DNA from: Gammaproteobacteria bacterium
GTDB lineage: Bacteria > Pseudomonadota > Gammaproteobacteria > Xanthomonadales > Wenzhouxiangellaceae
Assembly (NCBI GenBank): GCA_009908385.1
Contig: JAAAPE010000064.1
Location: 1 to 64,000 of the forward strand
Length of the DNA stretch: 64,000 bases
Reading direction: 5' to 3'
Shown here: positions 38,127-48,323 of the stretch, piece after piece
How positions within the stretch are numbered: position 1 is the stretch's first letter
Layout of the letters: every line of letters begins with the position of its first letter
Program-made: the position numbers and the translations under genes
The notes under the pieces: generated by a model
What the model saw: the letters and a program-made list of their open reading frames with translations, nothing else
Told to the model about the DNA's origin: nothing
Database searches by the model: none

Positions 38127-38296
38127 GGCGTGCTGCCGGGTTGATTGGATGACGCTGCGTATTATGACGGATATGGGCGCGGGCCGAAACGCGCGGAACG
38201 GGCCACGTTGAGCCATCGAGGCAGATGCGCTAGGGTTGCCCGGCTGGCGGAAGAGGGAGAGCGCTCCGCCGGCCGCCATTCAGCGGAGAACAAGCA

Positions 38297-40024
38297 TTGA
38301 ATACGAGAGCTGAGCCCGTGGTCCGCCATGGACCTTACCCCGAGTTGACCGTCACGGCCGTACTGGTCGGTTACTTCCTCGGCGCGATCATCGCCGTGTC
38401 CATCGGTTACGCCGCCCTGATCCTCGGCTTTTCCATCGAGGGTTCGGAGCTGGCGGCCATACTCGGCTTCGCCATCCTGCGCGGCCTGCTGCGGCGCAAT
38501 TCCATCATCGAGAACAACATCGTCCAGACGGTCGCCAGCGCGGTCAACGGCGCCGCCTCCGGCCTGATGTTCTCGGTGCCGGCCTTCTTCATACTCGGAG
38601 AGACGAACTTCGACCCGCTGCTGCTGACCTTCGGCTGCATTGCGGGTGCCTTCCTGGGGATTGCCTTCATCATTCCGCTGCGCAAGCAGATGATCGATTA
38701 CGAGCGCCTGACCTATCCGGGCGGCGTGGCCGTGGCCACCATCCTCAAGTCGCCGGGCGCGGGCATGAAGAAGGCCATGTACCTGATCGGTGCGGCCCTG
38801 TTCGCCGCCGCCGTCCACGTCGTCGTGCAGCTCAGCGGCACCAGCTACTACGACCTCGGCAGCCGCATCGGCATGCCCGACTACATGAACGGCGTGTGGT
38901 ACCTGTCGCTGCTGACCGTGGGCGTGGCCTACATCGCCGGAAAGGGTGGCGTGGCCTTCATCATCGGCGGATTCCTGTGCTACTGGATCCTCGCGCCCTT
39001 TCTCGATGTCAGCGGTCTGATGCCGGCCAATCCGGAAACCGGGCAGGCGCTGAGCGACCCCGGCAACCTGCAGGGCATGCTCTACCGCCCGGTGGGCATC
39101 GGCATGCTCATCGGCGGCGCCGTGGCCGGCGTGCTGATGGCGCTGCCGCTGATCGTCACCGCTATCCGCAGCATGCAGAACGCGGCGAAGAGCGAGGCCG
39201 CGCTGGCGCGCGACGAGATGCCGATCAAACTGCTGTATTTCGCCATCGGCGGCGCGGCGCTTCTGCTGGTCTTCATGGCGGTGACCTCGACCGAGCAGAC
39301 CGGCTGGTTACGCGGCATCACCATGGGCGTGGTCGGCACGCTCTGGATCTGGATCGCCGGGGTCATCCTCGCGGAGGCCATCGGCCGCACCAACTGGTCG
39401 CCGCTGTCGGGCATGACCCTGATCGCTGTGACGATACTGATCTTCATCGCCCGCGGGATGGACGACTCGGCCGCGATCATCGCCGCGATCATGGTGGGCG
39501 CGGCGGTCTGCGTGGCCATGAGCCAGGCCACCGACCTGATGCTCGATCTCAAGACGGGCTACCTGATCGGCGCCACGCCCCGCGTACAGCAGATGGGGCA
39601 GTTCCTCGGCGCCTGGCTGGGTCCGATCCTGATCGTGTCGCTGATCTTTATCCTGCACGAGGCTTACGGCCTGGGCAGCGACAAGCTTCCCGCGCCGCAG
39701 GGCCAGGCTCTGGCGAGCATGGTGTCGGGCATCCTCGGCGGTGACGTGCCGATCGACAAGTACCTCGCCGGGGCCGGCCTCGGGGCGCTGCTGAGCGTCG
39801 CCCAGCCCGGCCTGGGCATCACCGTCGGGTTGGGCTTCTACCTGCCCTTCGCCATCGTCCTGACCTATGCCATCGGTACGCTCGTGCGCGTGATCAGCGA
39901 CTGGCGCCTCGGTCACCGTTTCGCCGACGAGGTGGGTATTCCCGTCGCCGCCGGCCTGATTGTCGGCGAGGCACTGGTCGGGGTGGGCTTCGCGCTGGCC
40001 AAGATCTACCAGGGGATGGGCTGA
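38297..40024 (+). CDS. OPT-family (oligopeptide/YSL-like) transporter
   Basis: 'RNSIIENNIVQTVASAVNGAASGLMFSVPAFFIL', polytopic, 'ISDWRLGHRFADEVGIPVAAGLIVGEALVGVGFAL'. Confidence 0.88.
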   Translation: MNTRAEPVVRHGPYPELTVTAVLVGYFLGAIIAVSIGYAALILGFSIEGSELAAILGFAILRGLLRRNSIIENNIVQTVASAVNGAASGLMFSVPAFFILGETNFDPLLLTFGCIAGAFLGIAFIIPLRKQMIDYERLTYPGGVAVATILKSPGAGMKKAMYLIGAALFAAAVHVVVQLSGTSYYDLGSRIGMPDYMNGVWYLSLLTVGVAYIAGKGGVAFIIGGFLCYWILAPFLDVSGLMPANPETGQALSDPGNLQGMLYRPVGIGMLIGGAVAGVLMALPLIVTAIRSMQNAAKSEAALARDEMPIKLLYFAIGGAALLLVFMAVTSTEQTGWLRGITMGVVGTLWIWIAGVILAEAIGRTNWSPLSGMTLIAVTILIFIARGMDDSAAIIAAIMVGAAVCVAMSQATDLMLDLKTGYLIGATPRVQQMGQFLGAWLGPILIVSLIFILHEAYGLGSDKLPAPQGQALASMVSGILGGDVPIDKYLAGAGLGALLSVAQPGLGITVGLGFYLPFAIVLTYAIGTLVRVISDWRLGHRFADEVGIPVAAGLIVGEALVGVGFALAKIYQGMG

Positions 40025-40554
40025 TGAAAGCACTTGCAATCGTTCTGATCATGGCCGGCTTCCTGCTCGGCGCCCTGTTCGCCGTGCTTTCGGTCGAGAC
40101 CGTCGACTGGTTGCCGTACGGGCTGGCGCTGTTCATGGGATTCGCCGGCATCGTGCTTCTCCGCCGAACGCAATTCGCCGGCGCGAGCGACGAACATCAT
40201 GTGGCCGGCAGCATCGGTACGCTCGAAACGGCGCTGGACAATATCTGCCGCAATCTCGACGACCTGGTCGGCCGCCGCGACAGGGTTCCGCCGCACGAAT
40301 TCCGTTTCGAGATCGATCGGCACTTCCGCGAGGATCTGACCGCCTTCGCCGACTCGCGCGAGTCGATGCGGCACGCCTTCGGCCTGCAGGCCTATGCCGA
40401 CATCATGAGCGCGTTCGCTGCCGGCGAGCGATACATCAACCGCGTGTGGACGGCCTCGGCTGACGGCTACATCGATGAAGTCATGGCCTACCTTGAAAAG
40501 GCGCAGAGGCAGTTCGCCGAGGCGCGCGAAGCCTTCGCGCAACAGCGCCGATGA
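40024..40554 (+). CDS. Hypothetical membrane protein coupled to the OPT transporter
   Basis: Start overlaps OPT stop (TGATG); two N-terminal TMs. Confidence 0.75.
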   Translation: MKALAIVLIMAGFLLGALFAVLSVETVDWLPYGLALFMGFAGIVLLRRTQFAGASDEHHVAGSIGTLETALDNICRNLDDLVGRRDRVPPHEFRFEIDRHFREDLTAFADSRESMRHAFGLQAYADIMSAFAAGERYINRVWTASADGYIDEVMAYLEKAQRQFAEAREAFAQQRR

Positions 40555-40587
40555 TTCGTTCCGTGCCTGTGCTATCTTTGCGGCGTG

Positions 40588-41631
40588 ATGCCCCGACGAC
40601 TGCTTTTCCTCGCGTTTTCCTGGCTGCTGCTGTGCACGTCCGCTGCGGCCGCTGAGCTGTATACCGGTGAAGTGCCGGTCGAGCCCGATTCGCGCACCAG
40701 CGCGTCCGAACAACTCGACGCGCTCGACCAGGTGCTCGGGAGACTGACCGGGCGATTCGACACCTCGCTGGTGGCCGAGCTGGGGCTCGGCGCCGGCGAT
40801 CTCGGCAGCCTGGTGCTGTCTCAGCAGCTCGTGCGCCGCGACACCGTCTCCGAAGAAGGTGAGCCTGAAGAGTCGCTGCGCCTGCAGGTCGATTTCGACG
40901 AACCGTCGATCAACGATCTGCTCGACGCCAATGACCTGCCGCGCTGGGGACGCGAGCGGCCGGCGGTGCTGCTCTGGGCCGTGATCGAGGATGAAGCGGG
41001 CACGCGATTCGTCGAGGCCCCGCGGCTGGAGTACTTGATCCGCAACCAGGCGCGCCGGCTGGGTCTGGACGTGGTGCGCCCGCTCGGCGACGTGCTCGAT
41101 CTGACCGAGATTTCCCTGCAGGACGTGCGCGGCGGCTTCCTCGGCTCCGCGGCGGCCAGCGCGCGTCGCTACGGCGCTGGCGTGATCGCCATGCTCGACC
41201 TGAGGCTGGAAGATGCCGAAGCCGATCCGCCGCTGTGGACGGCTCGCTGGCGCTGGCGCGTCGAGGGCCAGGACTCGGGTCTCGACCACAGCGGTGAAGT
41301 GCCAGAGGCCCTGTTGCGCGACGGCCTCGAGCGCGTCGCCGCTTCCCTGGCCGCGCGCTACGCGGTCGTCGACGTCGACGGCGAGCCCGGCCGCTGGCGC
41401 GTCAGCGTGCACGGTATCGTCGACGAGGTCCAGTACGCGGAAGTGCTCGGCTACATCGCCAACCTGAGCGTGGTCGAGGACGTGCGCGTGATGGGCGCGA
41501 ATCGGCGCCGGATCGATTTCGAGCTGATCTCCGGCGGCCAGGACCTCGAGACCTTTCTCGCGCTCGGCGGACTGCTCGAACTCGAGCGTCGCGGCGCCGA
41601 TCGGCAACTGCATTTCAGGTTGGCGCGTTGA
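40588..41631 (+). CDS. DUF2066-like secreted protein
   Basis: Signal peptide; 'ELYTGEVPVEPDSRTSASEQLDALDQVLGRLTG', 'LLWAVIEDE'. Confidence 0.82.
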   Translation: MPRRLLFLAFSWLLLCTSAAAAELYTGEVPVEPDSRTSASEQLDALDQVLGRLTGRFDTSLVAELGLGAGDLGSLVLSQQLVRRDTVSEEGEPEESLRLQVDFDEPSINDLLDANDLPRWGRERPAVLLWAVIEDEAGTRFVEAPRLEYLIRNQARRLGLDVVRPLGDVLDLTEISLQDVRGGFLGSAAASARRYGAGVIAMLDLRLEDAEADPPLWTARWRWRVEGQDSGLDHSGEVPEALLRDGLERVAASLAARYAVVDVDGEPGRWRVSVHGIVDEVQYAEVLGYIANLSVVEDVRVMGANRRRIDFELISGGQDLETFLALGGLLELERRGADRQLHFRLAR

Positions 41632-42209
41632 ATCTGAGTTTCATACCCAACCTGCTGACGATCGGCCGCATGGTGGTCGTGCCGCCCCTGGTATGGCTCC
41701 TGCTGATCGGCCAGTTCCAGTGGGCGCTGGCGCTGGCGGTCTTCGCGGGCGTATCCGACCTGCTCGACGGCTGGCTGGCGCGCCGCTTCTCCTGGCAGTC
41801 GCGCTGGGGCGGCATTTTCGACCCGCTGGCCGACAAGCTGCTGATGGTGGCCGGTTACCTGACACTGGGCTGGCTCGGCGAACTGCCCTGGTGGCTGATC
41901 GGGCTGGTCATCCTGCGCGACCTGGTGATCGTCGCGGGTGGGTACATCTACTACACGCGCTTCGAGCGCTTCAACGCCGAACCCACACAGCTGTCGCGTT
42001 TCAACACCTTCTGCCAGGTCTTCCTGATGTGGTTCGTCCTCGTCCGCCTGGCCGGGTTGCCCCTGCCGCGCGAAGCCCAGATCGGCCTGGTCTGGCTGGT
42101 CGCCGTCATGGCAATGCTGACGCTCGTCCAGTACGTCTGGATCTGGACCGGCCGGGCGGTCCGAGTGACTCGCTCGCGCCGGAAAGGCGATCAAGACTCG
42201 ACATCCTGA
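41628..42209 (+). CDS. CDP-alcohol phosphatidyltransferase
   Basis: Catalytic motif 'SDLLDGWLARRFSWQSRWGGIFDPLADK'. Confidence 0.93.
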   Translation: MNLSFIPNLLTIGRMVVVPPLVWLLLIGQFQWALALAVFAGVSDLLDGWLARRFSWQSRWGGIFDPLADKLLMVAGYLTLGWLGELPWWLIGLVILRDLVIVAGGYIYYTRFERFNAEPTQLSRFNTFCQVFLMWFVLVRLAGLPLPREAQIGLVWLVAVMAMLTLVQYVWIWTGRAVRVTRSRRKGDQDSTS

Positions 42210-42219
42210 GGCCGCTGCC

Positions 42220-42918
42220 GTGAGTCGTGCCCAGCTTCCACTGGCGCTGAAGCCGCCGCGCCGACCCCGCTTCGACAATTTCGTCGTCGGCCCGAACCAG
42301 CCGGTCGTGGCGACGCTGTCCCAGGGGGTCGAACCCGGCGGCTGGTATTTCCTGGCCGGTCCCGCGGGCTCGGGTCGCTCCCACCTGGTGTCCGCCTTCT
42401 TCGCCGATCGTTGCCGCCGAGGCGAAAGCGCGCATTTCATCGCCCTGGGCAAGCCCGAGCAGCGGCGGCTGCTCGAGCACGCGGACGGCGACTGGGTGGT
42501 GATCGACGATGTCGACCTGCTGGCCGGCGACGAGGCCGGCGAAATGGCGCTGTTCAACGCACTCAACCGCTGGCGCGCCGGGCACGCGGGCGTCGTCATG
42601 AGCGGGGCCGGGCGCGACGATTTCGAGCTGCCCGATCTGCGTTCGCGCCTGGGCCAGGCCACGCGATTGACGCTCAGGCCCCTGGAGGAGGCGGAGCTGG
42701 CCGAACTGGTGCGCAGCCTGGCGGCCGAGCACGAGGTCCTGCTGGGCCGGGGCGCGGTCGACTACATTCTCAGCCGTGCGCCGCGCAACGCGGCACGCAT
42801 CGCCGAGCTGGTCGTGGCCGGTGCGCATCGTGCCCTGACCGAGCGGCGCACGCTTTCGCTACCGTTGGTGAGAGAGGTTCTAAGTGGTGTGTCAACGAGG
42901 GGAGGGGAGGACACATAG
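42220..42918 (+). CDS. hda: DnaA regulatory inactivator Hda, GTG start
   Basis: 'QLPLALKPPRRPRFDNFVVGPN', 'FLAGPAGSGRSHLVSA', 'VVIDDVDLLAGD', 'LRSRLGQATRLTLRPL'. Confidence 0.88.
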   Translation: MSRAQLPLALKPPRRPRFDNFVVGPNQPVVATLSQGVEPGGWYFLAGPAGSGRSHLVSAFFADRCRRGESAHFIALGKPEQRRLLEHADGDWVVIDDVDLLAGDEAGEMALFNALNRWRAGHAGVVMSGAGRDDFELPDLRSRLGQATRLTLRPLEEAELAELVRSLAAEHEVLLGRGAVDYILSRAPRNAARIAELVVAGAHRALTERRTLSLPLVREVLSGVSTRGGEDT

Positions 42919-42995
42919 CAAGCGCCAGATTCCAAGTGCCAAATTGTAAGCACCAATTCTCAAACAAATTCCAATTTTCAATTTTCGAATGACCG

Positions 42996-43044
42996 AAACG
43001 GGCGCCGGCTTCGAGCGGAAAGGCTGGGCGCCGGCCCGTTTTAA
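42996..43044. terminator. Candidate bidirectional terminator between convergent hda and asnB
   Basis: AAACGGGCGCCGGC...GCGCCGGCCCGTTTT. Confidence 0.55.
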
Positions 43045-43059
43045 TCATTGATTGCCAAG

Positions 43060-44718
43060 CTAATAGCTCTCCCGATGCACACCCTTCACCGCCCTTCCCG
43101 AAGGATCGGCCGCGTCGGCAAAGTTGACGTCCCAGGCCAGGGCTTCGGGCGTGGAGCAGGCCACGGAGGGTCCGCCGGGGACGGTCGCGGCCGCGGCCGG
43201 CGACGGGAAGTGGCGTTCGAACAGGCGGCGGTAGAGGCAGGCTTCCTTGGTAGCCGGGGCGTTGATCGGGAAGCGGCGCGGCGCCTCGGCCAGTTCGCGG
43301 TCGCTCACCTGGTGTTCGGCAAATGCTTTCAGGGCGTCGATCCAGCCGTATCCCACGCCGTCGGAGAACTGTTCCTTCTGCCGCCACAGGATTTCGTCGG
43401 GCAGCAGGCCGGCGCCGGCTTCGCGCAGGATGGACTTTTCGGGCCGCTCGGGGCCGGCCATCTTGGCGGCCGGGTCGATCGACATCGCCGTATCCATGAA
43501 TTCCAGGTCCAGGAAGGGCACCCGCGCTTCGACGCCCCAGGCGGCCATGGATTTGTTGGCGCGCAGGCAGTCGAACTGGTGCAGCTTGTCGAGCTTGCGC
43601 ACGGTCTCCTCGTGGAAGGCGCGCGCGTTGGGCGCCTTGTGGAAATACAGGTAGCCGCCGAAGATCTCGTCGGCGCCCTCGCCGGAAAGCACCATCTTGA
43701 TGCCCATGGCCTTGATTCGCCGTGCCAGCAGGAACATCGGTGTGGAGGCGCGCACCGTCGTCACGTCGTAGGTCTCGATGTGGGCGATGACGTCGTCGAG
43801 GGCGTCGAGACCTTCCTGGATCGTGTAGTGGAATTCGTGGTGCTGTGTTCCGATCGCTCGAGCAGCGACGCGGGCCGCGGCCAGATCCGGGGAACCTTCC
43901 AGGCCGATGGCGAAGGAATGCAGGCGCGGCCACCATGCTTCCTCGGTGTCGTCGGACTCGACCCGGTGGTCGGCGTAGCGTTTGGCGATGGCCGCGATGA
44001 GTGAGGAATCCAGTCCGCCGGAAAGCAGGACACCATAGGGGACGTCGCCCATCATCTGGCGATGTACGGCGTCTTCCAGGGCCTGGCGTATTCGCGCCGC
44101 GTCGGCGGGCCGGTCGGCGTTGTCGAATTCGCGCCAGGCCGGCTCGTACCAGCGGCGAACGACGCCTTCGTGCGAATCGAGCAGGTGTCCGGGCGGGAAG
44201 ATCTCGACCTGGCGGCACCAGGGTTCGATCGCCTTCATCTCCGAAGCGATCCAGAGCATGCCGTCCTCGTCGCGACCGTGATAAAGCGGCATCACTCCGA
44301 AGGGATCGCGGGCGACAAGGTAGCGGTCCGCCGCTTCGTCGTAGAGCACGAAGGCGAAGATGCCGCTGAGCCGGTGGAGAAAGTCCGCGCCGTGCTGACG
44401 ATAGAGGGCGAGGATCACCTCGCAGTCCGAGCCGGTACGGAACTCGTAGTCGCCGCATTCGGCGCGCAGTTGCCGATGGTTGTAGATTTCGCCGTTGACG
44501 CCGAGCACCTGTCGGGCATCCGGCGACAGCAGGGGCTGGGCGCCGGATTCGATATCGACGATGGCCAGGCGCTCATGGGCGATGATCGCCCGGTCATGGA
44601 CGTAGATGCCGCTCCAGTCCGGCCCGCGGTGGCGCTGCTGGCGCGAAGCCTCCAGGGCAAGACCCCGCAGGCCGCGTCGGCCTGCGGGGATCTCGAATAG
44701 GCCCAGGATCGAGCACAT
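43060..44718 (-). CDS. asnB: Asparagine synthase (glutamine-hydrolysing) B
   Basis: 'MCSILGLFEI..QRHRGPDWSGIYV', 'VNGEIYNHRQLR', 'YGVLLSGGLDSSLIAAIA', 'SGEGADEIFGGYLYFHKAPN'. Confidence 0.97.
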   Translation of the reverse strand: MCSILGLFEIPAGRRGLRGLALEASRQQRHRGPDWSGIYVHDRAIIAHERLAIVDIESGAQPLLSPDARQVLGVNGEIYNHRQLRAECGDYEFRTGSDCEVILALYRQHGADFLHRLSGIFAFVLYDEAADRYLVARDPFGVMPLYHGRDEDGMLWIASEMKAIEPWCRQVEIFPPGHLLDSHEGVVRRWYEPAWREFDNADRPADAARIRQALEDAVHRQMMGDVPYGVLLSGGLDSSLIAAIAKRYADHRVESDDTEEAWWPRLHSFAIGLEGSPDLAAARVAARAIGTQHHEFHYTIQEGLDALDDVIAHIETYDVTTVRASTPMFLLARRIKAMGIKMVLSGEGADEIFGGYLYFHKAPNARAFHEETVRKLDKLHQFDCLRANKSMAAWGVEARVPFLDLEFMDTAMSIDPAAKMAGPERPEKSILREAGAGLLPDEILWRQKEQFSDGVGYGWIDALKAFAEHQVSDRELAEAPRRFPINAPATKEACLYRRLFERHFPSPAAAATVPGGPSVACSTPEALAWDVNFADAADPSGRAVKGVHRESY

Positions 44719-44731
44719 GTGCGCTAGCGGA

Positions 44732-46444
44732 TCACTGGTCCGCCAGGGTCATTACGCTCCTGAGTTCGATGCCCCGATCGGACAGGTAGATGCCCATGTG
44801 CGAGTAATCGTAGAGTTCCGCCAGGGCCGACATCGTTTGCGAAGGATCGGCGGTGCCTTCCTCGCCGAGCGCTTCGAGCTGCTGCTGCATGCCCGAGAAC
44901 AGTCCTTCCATGGCCTGTGCGTAGCCGGCGAAGTCGATGCCGTAGGTCAGCATGGCATTGCCTCCCTCACCGGGTTCGAGCGCGCCGGCCAGCTGGTCGC
45001 GCTGGCTTTCGCCCACGGCCAGGCCCAGGCCGCCCTCGCCGAGGCCGATGAACGCCTGGATACCCGCCGGAAGGTTGGGAATCACGCCGGCAGGAACGGG
45101 CTGGGGCTCGCCACCCGGTTCGAGCTGCAGGGACGCGAGCTCGGGCGAGAACATCTGCGCCATGCCCAGCATCATCTGCGGGTTGCGCATGAACATCGCC
45201 AACGTGGCCTCGGCCGACTCGACGCTGCTGCCTTCGCCCATCTCGATACTGTCGACGCTCAGGCGAAGGCCGTGAAAGTTGGTGACCACCGGCGGGATGG
45301 GCTGGTTGAGCGCCATCTGCCAGTCGGCCGCGTTCTCGCGGATGGCTTTGAACATCTCGCACTGCGGCGGGTTCTCGACCCAGCCGGCGACCAGTTCGCG
45401 GCCGAAGTCGCGCGCTCCGACGATGTTGATCGCCAGTCCGAAGTCGAACACGCCGCCGCGCGTATCGCCCAGCTCGACCGGAGTGTCGACCAGCGCCTGC
45501 AGTCGTTCGGCGAATTCAGCGTTGGTCTCGACCGTCATCATCGAAACCATCGAGCTGTCGCTGATTTCCGTATAGCCCAGGCTGGTGCGCGGGAAGAGGT
45601 CGACCAGGGCGCCGAGCTCTTTGCGGCAGGCGGCGTTCCCGGCGATTTCACCCAGCGGGCTGGATTCACGCGCGGCGGCCAGCATTTCCTCGTCGCCGTC
45701 GAGCAGCTGGTCGACGATGCGGCCGAATTCGATGAAACCGGCTCCGTAGGGAGTGAAGCCGCGGCTGTTGCTGAAATCGGCCAGCTCGGACGCATCGTAG
45801 GCCCGGGCGGGCTGGTCCAGGTTGGCCACGCGCCTCAGCAGGGCGGCATTGTCGGGAATCAGGGCTACAGTGGCGAATTGCTCGTCATAGGCGATGGCGA
45901 CGCCGAAGCCCTCTTCCATGGCTACCCAGAGTACCTGGGCGTCCTCGATGTCGCGCCAGCTCACTTCCTCGCCGGCGTCGGCGGTGACGCGGTCGAGCAT
46001 GGCCCGGAAATCCTCGGCATCGGACAGCTGCCAGTGCGCGAAGGGGTAGAGCGCGACCGAATGGAACGCCCAGTGGCCGTTGGGATGCAGGCCCCGCTCT
46101 GCGAACGCTTCGCGGCTGTCGATCTGGGCGAATTCACGCAGCAACGCGGCCGCCACGGGCGACTCGTCGAGATCCTCGGCGAGATCGTTGTAGGTCGTGC
46201 TGTTGAAATCCGCCATGGACTGAAGGGGTGCCCAGAGCTCCTCGCTGAGATCCTCCGGCACCGGCTCGAGGTTGGCGATCAGGAAAGCCGGCTCCGCATC
46301 GATGCGCGTGAACAGCGCGCTCGAGACGTCGGCCTGGCCGGCGCTTGAGTCGGCCTGCGCCGGCGCCGTGGTTTCCTCCTCGTCCCGGCCGCAGCCGGTG
46401 ACGAGCAGAGCGCAGAAACCGATTAAGGCAATCTTGCGAATCAT
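44732..46444 (-). CDS. Large lipoprotein of unknown function
   Basis: Lipobox 'LLVTGCGRDEEE'; 570 aa with no recognised domain. Confidence 0.75.
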   Translation of the reverse strand: MIRKIALIGFCALLVTGCGRDEEETTAPAQADSSAGQADVSSALFTRIDAEPAFLIANLEPVPEDLSEELWAPLQSMADFNSTTYNDLAEDLDESPVAAALLREFAQIDSREAFAERGLHPNGHWAFHSVALYPFAHWQLSDAEDFRAMLDRVTADAGEEVSWRDIEDAQVLWVAMEEGFGVAIAYDEQFATVALIPDNAALLRRVANLDQPARAYDASELADFSNSRGFTPYGAGFIEFGRIVDQLLDGDEEMLAAARESSPLGEIAGNAACRKELGALVDLFPRTSLGYTEISDSSMVSMMTVETNAEFAERLQALVDTPVELGDTRGGVFDFGLAINIVGARDFGRELVAGWVENPPQCEMFKAIRENAADWQMALNQPIPPVVTNFHGLRLSVDSIEMGEGSSVESAEATLAMFMRNPQMMLGMAQMFSPELASLQLEPGGEPQPVPAGVIPNLPAGIQAFIGLGEGGLGLAVGESQRDQLAGALEPGEGGNAMLTYGIDFAGYAQAMEGLFSGMQQQLEALGEEGTADPSQTMSALAELYDYSHMGIYLSDRGIELRSVMTLADQ

Positions 46445-46483
46445 GATTCAGTTCCCTCCCGGGATGTACGGTCAGTTTGTGGT

Positions 46484-46516
46484 AATAGTGTTATACAACA
46501 CCAACACACTTGTCAA
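46484..46516 (-). promoter_or_regulatory. Promoter with overlapping palindromic operator
   Basis: Minus strand: TTGACA (46511-46516), TATAAC (46490-46495), palindrome GTGTT-GTAT-AACAC (46488-46501). Confidence 0.45.
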
Positions 46517-46739
46517 GTGAAGCCGGTCTTGTCGCATCCTGATGCTTCGTTCACGGAGGGGGTCAAGGCATGTCGCCCCGGCCTATCCTCGAGGCAAATG
46601 GGCCTGCTCTCCTACTGTGCCGAACCCCGCCCACGTGTGGCCGATTCTAGCCTTTCGCGGCCGGCGCGATCAATTGAAGTGAGACCGGATGGTGCCGTTT
46701 GCAACCCCGTCGTCATCGGTATGACTTAGAATTCGGCCC

Positions 46740-48323
46740 ATGACAGCAAGCACTTCTTTCCGACTCTTTTTGATCCTTGCCGCCGTGCTGATGATCGTTC
46801 CGGTCGCCGCCGAAGAGACGCCGGCGCGCTGGTACGAAGCGGGCAAGACCTTGATCAGCGAGCGCCGGGCGGCACTGGAATCGCCCGGCCAGGCCCGCAA
46901 CGTCATCCTGTTCGTGGGCGACGGGCTGAGCCTGGCAACGGTGGCGGCTGCGAGGATTCTCGAAGGCCAGCTACGCGGTGAGAGCGGCGAGGAAAACCTG
47001 CTCCATTTCGAGCGGTTTCGCCATACCGGCCTGTCGAAAACGTACAACACCAACCGCCAGACGCCCGACTCGGCCGGGACCATGACCGCCATGGCAACCG
47101 GCGTGAAGAGCTACGCCGGGGCGATATCCGTCGATGCGAAGGCCATACGCGGCGATTGCGCTTCCATGGCCGGCAACGAGCGCGTCTCGCTGCTGGATCT
47201 CGCCGAGCTGGGCGGACTCAGGACGGGCATCGTGACGACCACGCGCATCACTCACGCCACGCCGGCGACGCTGTTCTCGCGCGCGGTCGATCGCGAGTGG
47301 GAAACCGACCGCGGTATCCCGCCGTCCCAGCGTGACGACGGCTGTCGGGACATCGCGCGCCAGCTGATCGAATACCGACCGGGCACGATCGAAGTGGTCT
47401 TCGGCGGCGGCCGCCGCGCCTTCCTGCCCACGGGCGAGACCGATCCGGAAGATCCGGATCAGCGCGGTCACCGCGGTGACGGTCGCAACCTCATCGCGGA
47501 ATGGCAGGCGATGCACGAAACCGGCCGCTACGTGTGGAGCCGTGAGGGATTCGATGCGCTGCCGGATTCCGTCGACGGGCCGGTGCTGGGCCTTTTCGAA
47601 CCCAGCCACATGAATTACGAGCACGATCGGCCGAACGACGTGGCCGGCGAGCCGTCGCTGGCCGAGATGACGGCCAAGAGCATCGAGTTGCTCGACGCGG
47701 CCGATGCCGGTTTCTTCATGCTCGTCGAAGGCGGCCGGATCGACCATGCCCATCACGCCAACAATGCCTGGCGAGCACTGACCGACGCCATCGCGTTCGC
47801 CGAGGCGGTCGAGCGGGCCGACAAAATGACCGGCGAGGATACGCTGATCATCGTCACCGCAGACCACGGCCACGCGCTGACCTTCGGCGGCTACGGCCGT
47901 CGGGGCAATCCCATCGCGGGACTCGCCGAGCTGCCGCGGGAGGACGGCAGGGGAGGTGGGTTGATGCGCGACGAGAACGATCGGCCCATGACCGTGCTCG
48001 GTTACGCGAACGGGCCCGGCTACCGGGACGGTCGGCGGCCCGATTTCCAAGAGGTCGACCCGCAGGATCCCGACTACTTGCAGGAATCCGCCGTCGGCCT
48101 GTGGTCGGCGACGCACTCCGGCGAGGACGTGCCCGTTTATGCCCAGGGCCCGGGCGCGGCCGCGCTCTACGGTGTCTTCGAGCAGAACGTGCTGTTCCAC
48201 GCCATCGTGCAGGCCGTCGGTCCCATGCGCGAGACGGCCGATTCCCTGGCCGGAGAGGATGGGTTGCCCGATTTCGGAAGACTGATCTGCCGCGTTCAGG
48301 AATCACCCGCGAAGGACTGCTGA
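46740..48323 (+). CDS. Alkaline phosphatase
   Basis: 'ARNVILFVGDGLSLATVAAARIL', 'QTPDSAGTMTAMATGVKSY', 'VEGGRIDHAHHANNAWRALTDAIAF', 'TADHGHALTFGGY'. Confidence 0.95.
   Translation: MTASTSFRLFLILAAVLMIVPVAAEETPARWYEAGKTLISERRAALESPGQARNVILFVGDGLSLATVAAARILEGQLRGESGEENLLHFERFRHTGLSKTYNTNRQTPDSAGTMTAMATGVKSYAGAISVDAKAIRGDCASMAGNERVSLLDLAELGGLRTGIVTTTRITHATPATLFSRAVDREWETDRGIPPSQRDDGCRDIARQLIEYRPGTIEVVFGGGRRAFLPTGETDPEDPDQRGHRGDGRNLIAEWQAMHETGRYVWSREGFDALPDSVDGPVLGLFEPSHMNYEHDRPNDVAGEPSLAEMTAKSIELLDAADAGFFMLVEGGRIDHAHHANNAWRALTDAIAFAEAVERADKMTGEDTLIIVTADHGHALTFGGYGRRGNPIAGLAELPREDGRGGGLMRDENDRPMTVLGYANGPGYRDGRRPDFQEVDPQDPDYLQESAVGLWSATHSGEDVPVYAQGPGAAALYGVFEQNVLFHAIVQAVGPMRETADSLAGEDGLPDFGRLICRVQESPAKDC

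Noticed and set aside
42220-42918. Hda Walker A Lys-to-Arg (GSGRSH) as a possible defect
   Set aside because: As recalled, Arg at this position is common among Hda proteins, so it is not evidence of inactivation.
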